DNA from: Bacteroidota bacterium
Lineage (GTDB): Bacteria; Bacteroidota; Bacteroidia; Bacteroidales; FEN-979
Assembly: GCA_026391735.1 (NCBI GenBank)
Contig: JAPLDL010000017.1
Span: 1-64,000, forward strand
DNA: 64,000 nt
Reading direction: 5' to 3'
Position numbers and translations under genes: made by a program. Below the pieces are notes generated by a model. It did no database searches and was not told the DNA's origin. It saw only the letters and a program-made list of their open reading frames with translations. This document shows positions 60,536 to 64,000 of this stretch, piece by piece (positions within the stretch are counted from its first letter, which is position 1; the number at the start of each line of letters is the position of its first letter).

Positions 60536-62361
60536 AGTATTTATACCGATTTACACCGGAAATCATTTTATTGCTTTACGTCTTTCTTTTTTTCGGTTTC
60601 AAAGGCCCCGAAAAGCCCTGGGACCGTGTCATAAACAGCGACGGCAAGGCATACTACGCTTACCTTCCGGCCATTTTCATCCAACACGACCTCCAGTACA
60701 AATTCGTTGAGGATTACGAATGGGTGTATTACCCTCACGACAAGGCCGCATTCAAGGAATTCAGGATGAAAGCGGGGAACGGGGTTGTCAACAAAACTTT
60801 TCCCGGAATGGCTTTGGTTTGGACCCCCTTCTTTTTAACCGCCCATTTCGTTGCTTACCTGGAACTGTTCCCTCTCGACGGGTATTCTCCACCCTACCAG
60901 TATATGATAGCCCTGGCTTCACTGTTCTTTTTGTGGCTGGGTGCCAGAACCCTGATGAGGTTGCTTGTCAAATTCGGTTCATCAGAGAAAAATGCAGCAT
61001 TTATTGCTGCTGTGATCACCCTTGGAACGAACCTGATCTATTATACTATCTCCGAAGGTTCGATGACTCATGTGTATTCATTCGCCCTCATCACGAGTTT
61101 CCTGCTCACGACCTATAACCTTACTCACACACAAAAAACAAAATGGTTTGGGATTTCGGCGTTCCTTCTGGCTCTGATCATACTGATACGTCCTACCAAT
61201 GCCTTGGTGTTGCTGCTTGTTCCATTCGTAACTGGAAGCCGGCAAAGGCTTGAAGAGACATTAGACCGGCTCAAAGCCAATAAGTCATCCGTCATAAAAG
61301 GAGTAATATTGTTTTTACTGCTGATGTTCATTCCCTTTTTATTATGGAAGCTTCAGTGCGGCAAGTGGATCGTTTACTCATACGGGGATGAGGGTTTTCA
61401 ATTCCTTAAACCGTATTTCTTCAGCATTCTCGGGAGCTATAACCGGGGCTGGTTCGTTTATACACCCATTGCTTTTGTTTCAGTATTCGGGTTCATCGGC
61501 CTATTCCGCAAAAGCTGGTTCCATGCTTTGGTATTACTGATTTTCCTGGTCATGTTCACGTATGTGGCCTCAAGCTGGTGGGTATGGTATTACGCCTCCA
61601 AATGCGGACAAAGGATCTTCATTGATGTTTATGCTGTGGTTGGGTTGCTGCTGGTCTTCCTTTACGGGAACTTCAGATCGGTTATTGTCCGCCGCACAAT
61701 AACCGTTCTGCTTATAGCACTTACAGCCCTGAATATTTTCCAGTACAACCAGCATATAAAGTGGATTTTTCCCCCATATAATATCACATCGGAGATATTC
61801 TGGGATTCTTTCTTCAGCACCGAGAAAACAGCCAGGGCTTATATCCCCATAGAGGCTATTATTGCTGAAAGATCATTCACAAACGACCTGGAAAAGGAGC
61901 TGCCCTGGATGAATAATAAAAGCCGCACTAACCTTGTATCATACAGCGGGAGCTGGTCTTCCAAAGCCGATACAGTGTTGCCTTACAGCACGGGGATGGA
62001 GGTGAAAGCCGACAGTTTGTTCACTACGGCCAACCGGCTGATACGAGTTACAGCCATGGTGCTGTCGCCCCGGGAACGCACCGATGCTACCCTGGTTACC
62101 GATTTCAGCTCGGCAGGAAAAGGAATCAGCTACAATCCGTTTTACCTGCAAACCTTTGTCCAGGCCGATAAATGGGTCAGGGTACAGGTTGCATTTTATG
62201 TTCCCGGCGGTCTCCCGAAAGATGCCGTCGCGAAAGTATATTTTTACAACCCGGCAAAGTATCTTCCTATTTTTATTGATGATATGAAGGTGGATTACAT
62301 TTCACTGAAAGACGAGGCGGAGTATAAGAAAATTGAAGGAGTAGTTTTACCGGCACATTAA
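60532..62361 (+). CDS. Large membrane protein, possible PMT/Mpt-type glycosyltransferase
   Basis: A 609-aa integral membrane protein with about ten hydrophobic helices across residues 5-410 and a C-terminal soluble beta domain (about 455-605). Repeated hydrophobic helices separated by short charged loops resemble GT-C glycosyltransferases or oligosaccharyl transferases; NSDGKAYYAYLPAIFI near residue 37 carries an acidic residue of the kind found in first-loop active sites. No definite family. The soluble tail has a jelly-roll-like strand pattern (YNPFYLQTFVQADKWVRVQVAFYVPGG in part). It overlaps rlmB by 4 bp and ends 11 bp before the ftsE-like gene. Confidence 0.7.
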   Translation: MKYLYRFTPEIILLLYVFLFFGFKGPEKPWDRVINSDGKAYYAYLPAIFIQHDLQYKFVEDYEWVYYPHDKAAFKEFRMKAGNGVVNKTFPGMALVWTPFFLTAHFVAYLELFPLDGYSPPYQYMIALASLFFLWLGARTLMRLLVKFGSSEKNAAFIAAVITLGTNLIYYTISEGSMTHVYSFALITSFLLTTYNLTHTQKTKWFGISAFLLALIILIRPTNALVLLLVPFVTGSRQRLEETLDRLKANKSSVIKGVILFLLLMFIPFLLWKLQCGKWIVYSYGDEGFQFLKPYFFSILGSYNRGWFVYTPIAFVSVFGFIGLFRKSWFHALVLLIFLVMFTYVASSWWVWYYASKCGQRIFIDVYAVVGLLLVFLYGNFRSVIVRRTITVLLIALTALNIFQYNQHIKWIFPPYNITSEIFWDSFFSTEKTARAYIPIEAIIAERSFTNDLEKELPWMNNKSRTNLVSYSGSWSSKADTVLPYSTGMEVKADSLFTTANRLIRVTAMVLSPRERTDATLVTDFSSAGKGISYNPFYLQTFVQADKWVRVQVAFYVPGGLPKDAVAKVYFYNPAKYLPIFIDDMKVDYISLKDEAEYKKIEGVVLPAH

Positions 62362-62372
62362 TTTGGAATTTC

Positions 62373-63062
62373 ATGAATCAGCCATTTTCGGAGCGGACAA
62401 TAGAACTTGACAAGGTTTCGGTTTACCACAACGAGAACCTTATACTTGCGAATGTGAGCCTGAGTGTAAGCAAAGGCGAATTCGTTTACCTTATCGGGAA
62501 GACTGGCAGCGGAAAGAGCAGCCTGCTCAAGACCATTTATGCTGAACTTCCCATGCGCAATGGAACTGCAAGGGTTGTTGGTTATGATTTAAGACGCCTC
62601 CATTACAATGAAGTTCCTTTTTTAAGAAGGAAGCTGGGGATTGTGTTCCAGGATTTCCAGTTGCTCACCGACCGCACCGTGAATGAGAACCTCTTGTTTG
62701 TAATGCGGGCCACTGGCTGGAAAGACAAACGCCAGATGCAGAAACGGCTGATGGAAGTTTTAGCCAAATCGAGCCTGGGAAATAAAGGCAGTAAGATGCC
62801 TCACCAGCTGAGCGGAGGTGAACAACAGAGGGTCGCTATCGCCCGGGCCCTGGTGAACGATCCTGAAATAATCCTGGCCGATGAACCAACAGGCAACCTC
62901 GACCCTGAAAGCTCTGAAGGCATCATCAGCCTGCTCATGGATATCAGCAGAACCGGGAGGGCTGTCGTTGTAGCCACGCATAATTACGGACTTATTGACA
63001 AATACCCTGCCCGCATGCTGATGTGCGAAAATGGGAAAGTGATCCCAACCAGTCTTCCGTAA
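62373..63062 (+). CDS. FtsE-like ABC transporter ATPase
   Basis: A 229-aa ATPase of the FtsE/LolD branch. It has the Walker [11 protein letters not shown] (about 42-51), Q-loop FQDFQLL, signature [15 protein letters not shown] (about 143-157), Walker [15 protein letters not shown] and the H-loop ATHNYG. In cell division FtsE works with FtsX at the septum; however no ftsX is adjacent here, and LolD-like or other permease partnering is equally possible. It is 11 bp after the large membrane protein gene, in the same direction. Confidence 0.88.
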   Translation: MNQPFSERTIELDKVSVYHNENLILANVSLSVSKGEFVYLIGKTGSGKSSLLKTIYAELPMRNGTARVVGYDLRRLHYNEVPFLRRKLGIVFQDFQLLTDRTVNENLLFVMRATGWKDKRQMQKRLMEVLAKSSLGNKGSKMPHQLSGGEQQRVAIARALVNDPEIILADEPTGNLDPESSEGIISLLMDISRTGRAVVVATHNYGLIDKYPARMLMCENGKVIPTSLP

Positions 63063-63117
63063 ATCGGAAGCCAGGGGAAGGGAGCCAGGAGCTGGCTGAA
63101 TGGTTACTAGTCATCTT

Positions 63118-64000
63118 CTAGAGAGCCGCCGGCACCTGTTTCGCATCTGCCGGTATCTCACCGCTCAGAGCTTTCATAAAAGCAGTCAAATCAGCAACCT
63201 GGGCCGGAGTAAGGTCTTTATTTAGCTGGGCTTTACCCATGATCTGAATGGTTTTTCCCAGGTCATTTACACTTCCATCATGGAAATACGGGGCGGTTTC
63301 AGCAATATTCCTCAGCGAAGGCACTTTAAAGATATACCGGTCTCCTTCGTTTTTCGTGAACTGCATCCGGCCGGGGTCATCTGTGGCACTGCCGGTATAA
63401 TCTTTATGTTTGCCTAACATGGGATATTTCTGGAACATAGTGCCTCCCAGCAAAGGTCCGTGGTGACATGCTGTACAGCTGTAATCCATAAAAGTTTTCA
63501 ATCCTCTAAGTTCCGCAGTATCGAGGGCAGTTTTATCGCCTGCAAGGAATTTATCAAATTTCCCGGGAGTGATGAGGGTCCGTTCAAAAGCTGCGATCGC
63601 CTTTCGTATATTCTCAAACGTCACGGGATTCTTCTCGCCGGGGAATGCTGCAGCAAATAACTTTTTATATCCCTCTGTCGTTACAAGCCTTGCAACTACC
63701 TCCTTCTCATTTGGCATGCTCATTTCGGCCGGATTCATTACAGGTCCACCCGCTTGCTCTTCCACGTCCTTCATCCGCCCATCCCAAAACTGAACAAAAT
63801 GCAGGGCGGCATTCAGGGTCGTGGGGGAATTCCTTGTCCCGTTCTTCCCGTTGTCGCCCGGGCTGGTCGGTTTGTTGTCAACCCCTGCAGTAGCCAGGTT
63901 ATGGCAGGTATTGCAACTCTCGGTATTATGCATCGAAAGCCTGTTATCATAATAAAGTTGTTTCCCAAGAGCAACCTTTTCGGGAGTTATAGTGTTGGCG
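63118..64000 (-). CDS. Di-haem cytochrome c peroxidase (5' end outside window)
   Basis: Part of a periplasmic di-haem peroxidase of the CcpA/MauG family that reduces hydrogen peroxide. The frame is open at the window edge, so at least 294 residues are visible and the N-terminus is missing. Upstream residues read TPEKVALGKQLYYDNRLS, then the first haem motif CNTCH with HNLATAGVDN, and a second CTACH in DYSCTACHHG. KVPSLRNIAETAPYFHDG near the C-terminus is a family hallmark, with the Met/His region. A homologue with a bacteroidal T9SS context is common, but regulation is not visible. Confidence 0.9.
   Translation of the reverse strand, partial: ANTITPEKVALGKQLYYDNRLSMHNTESCNTCHNLATAGVDNKPTSPGDNGKNGTRNSPTTLNAALHFVQFWDGRMKDVEEQAGGPVMNPAEMSMPNEKEVVARLVTTEGYKKLFAAAFPGEKNPVTFENIRKAIAAFERTLITPGKFDKFLAGDKTALDTAELRGLKTFMDYSCTACHHGPLLGGTMFQKYPMLGKHKDYTGSATDDPGRMQFTKNEGDRYIFKVPSLRNIAETAPYFHDGSVNDLGKTIQIMGKAQLNKDLTPAQVADLTAFMKALSGEIPADAKQVPAAL

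Overview
The window is a stretch of a Bacteroidota (Bacteroidales-like) chromosome with the right-hand end of an integrated mobile element at its left edge. The assignment rests on gene content and signals: a T9SS type A sorting tail, DUF1573, DUF4293 and DUF1343/NamZ proteins, a Rho factor with a long disordered insert, LytTR/LytS pairs, a methylmalonyl-CoA decarboxylase, and many upstream TAnnTTTG (-7) boxes, some with TTTG (-33) boxes, with little sign of Shine-Dalgarno sequences. No rRNA, intact tRNA, IS element or CRISPR array was seen.

Region 1-2060 is the element end: five small leftward genes (a partial primase/helicase-like protein, three unknowns and an excisionase-like HTH protein), a gene-free stretch with five ATAAACA/GTAAACA repeats in exact 11-bp phase, and a tRNA 3'-end fragment that looks like the attachment site. 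A strong terminator, probably that of the original tRNA gene, follows. Ordinary chromosome starts there.

2276-15768: a lipoprotein phosphoesterase, an M16 protease plus a beta-CASP nuclease, an orphan receiver, pyruvate kinase, a leftward group of GH13 enzyme, DUF4136 lipoprotein and outer-membrane barrel, and a LytTR regulator/LytS kinase/LiaF-like trio. 15938-21802 is a rightward run: dapF, GNAT, mltG, DUF2279, a small membrane protein, nnr and an HD hydrolase. parE, methylmalonyl-CoA decarboxylase and a T9SS-secreted beta-helix protein follow.

26136-31440 is a leftward operon that starts with NAD-precursor salvage (pnuC, nicotinamide riboside kinase) and runs into surface-glycan genes (GT4, a formyltransferase-glycan transferase fusion, a flippase). 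It diverges from a cation/proton antiporter and DedA gene over a compact promoter region with two TTTGCAAA palindromes. 33472-36766 holds a split transketolase whose two subunit genes are separated by a von Willebrand A gene.

36924-64000 holds a GH3/beta-lactamase fusion, an unknown membrane protein, ADP-forming acetate-CoA ligase, DUF1295, a FakA-FakB-like fusion, a LolC/E permease, NamZ, an aminotransferase, DUF1573, a hybrid sensor kinase, an MBL protein with CysH, Mpl, Rho, DUF4293, YfcE-like phosphoesterase, RmuC, RlmB, a large membrane protein, an FtsE-like ATPase and a partial di-haem cytochrome c peroxidase. MltG, the GH3 fusion, NamZ and Mpl together give several steps of peptidoglycan turnover and recycling. 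The most unusual items are the phased repeats next to the att site, the VWA gene inside the transketolase operon, the formyltransferase fusion operon and the FakA-FakB-like fusion. No clear-cut new defence or editing system was visible.
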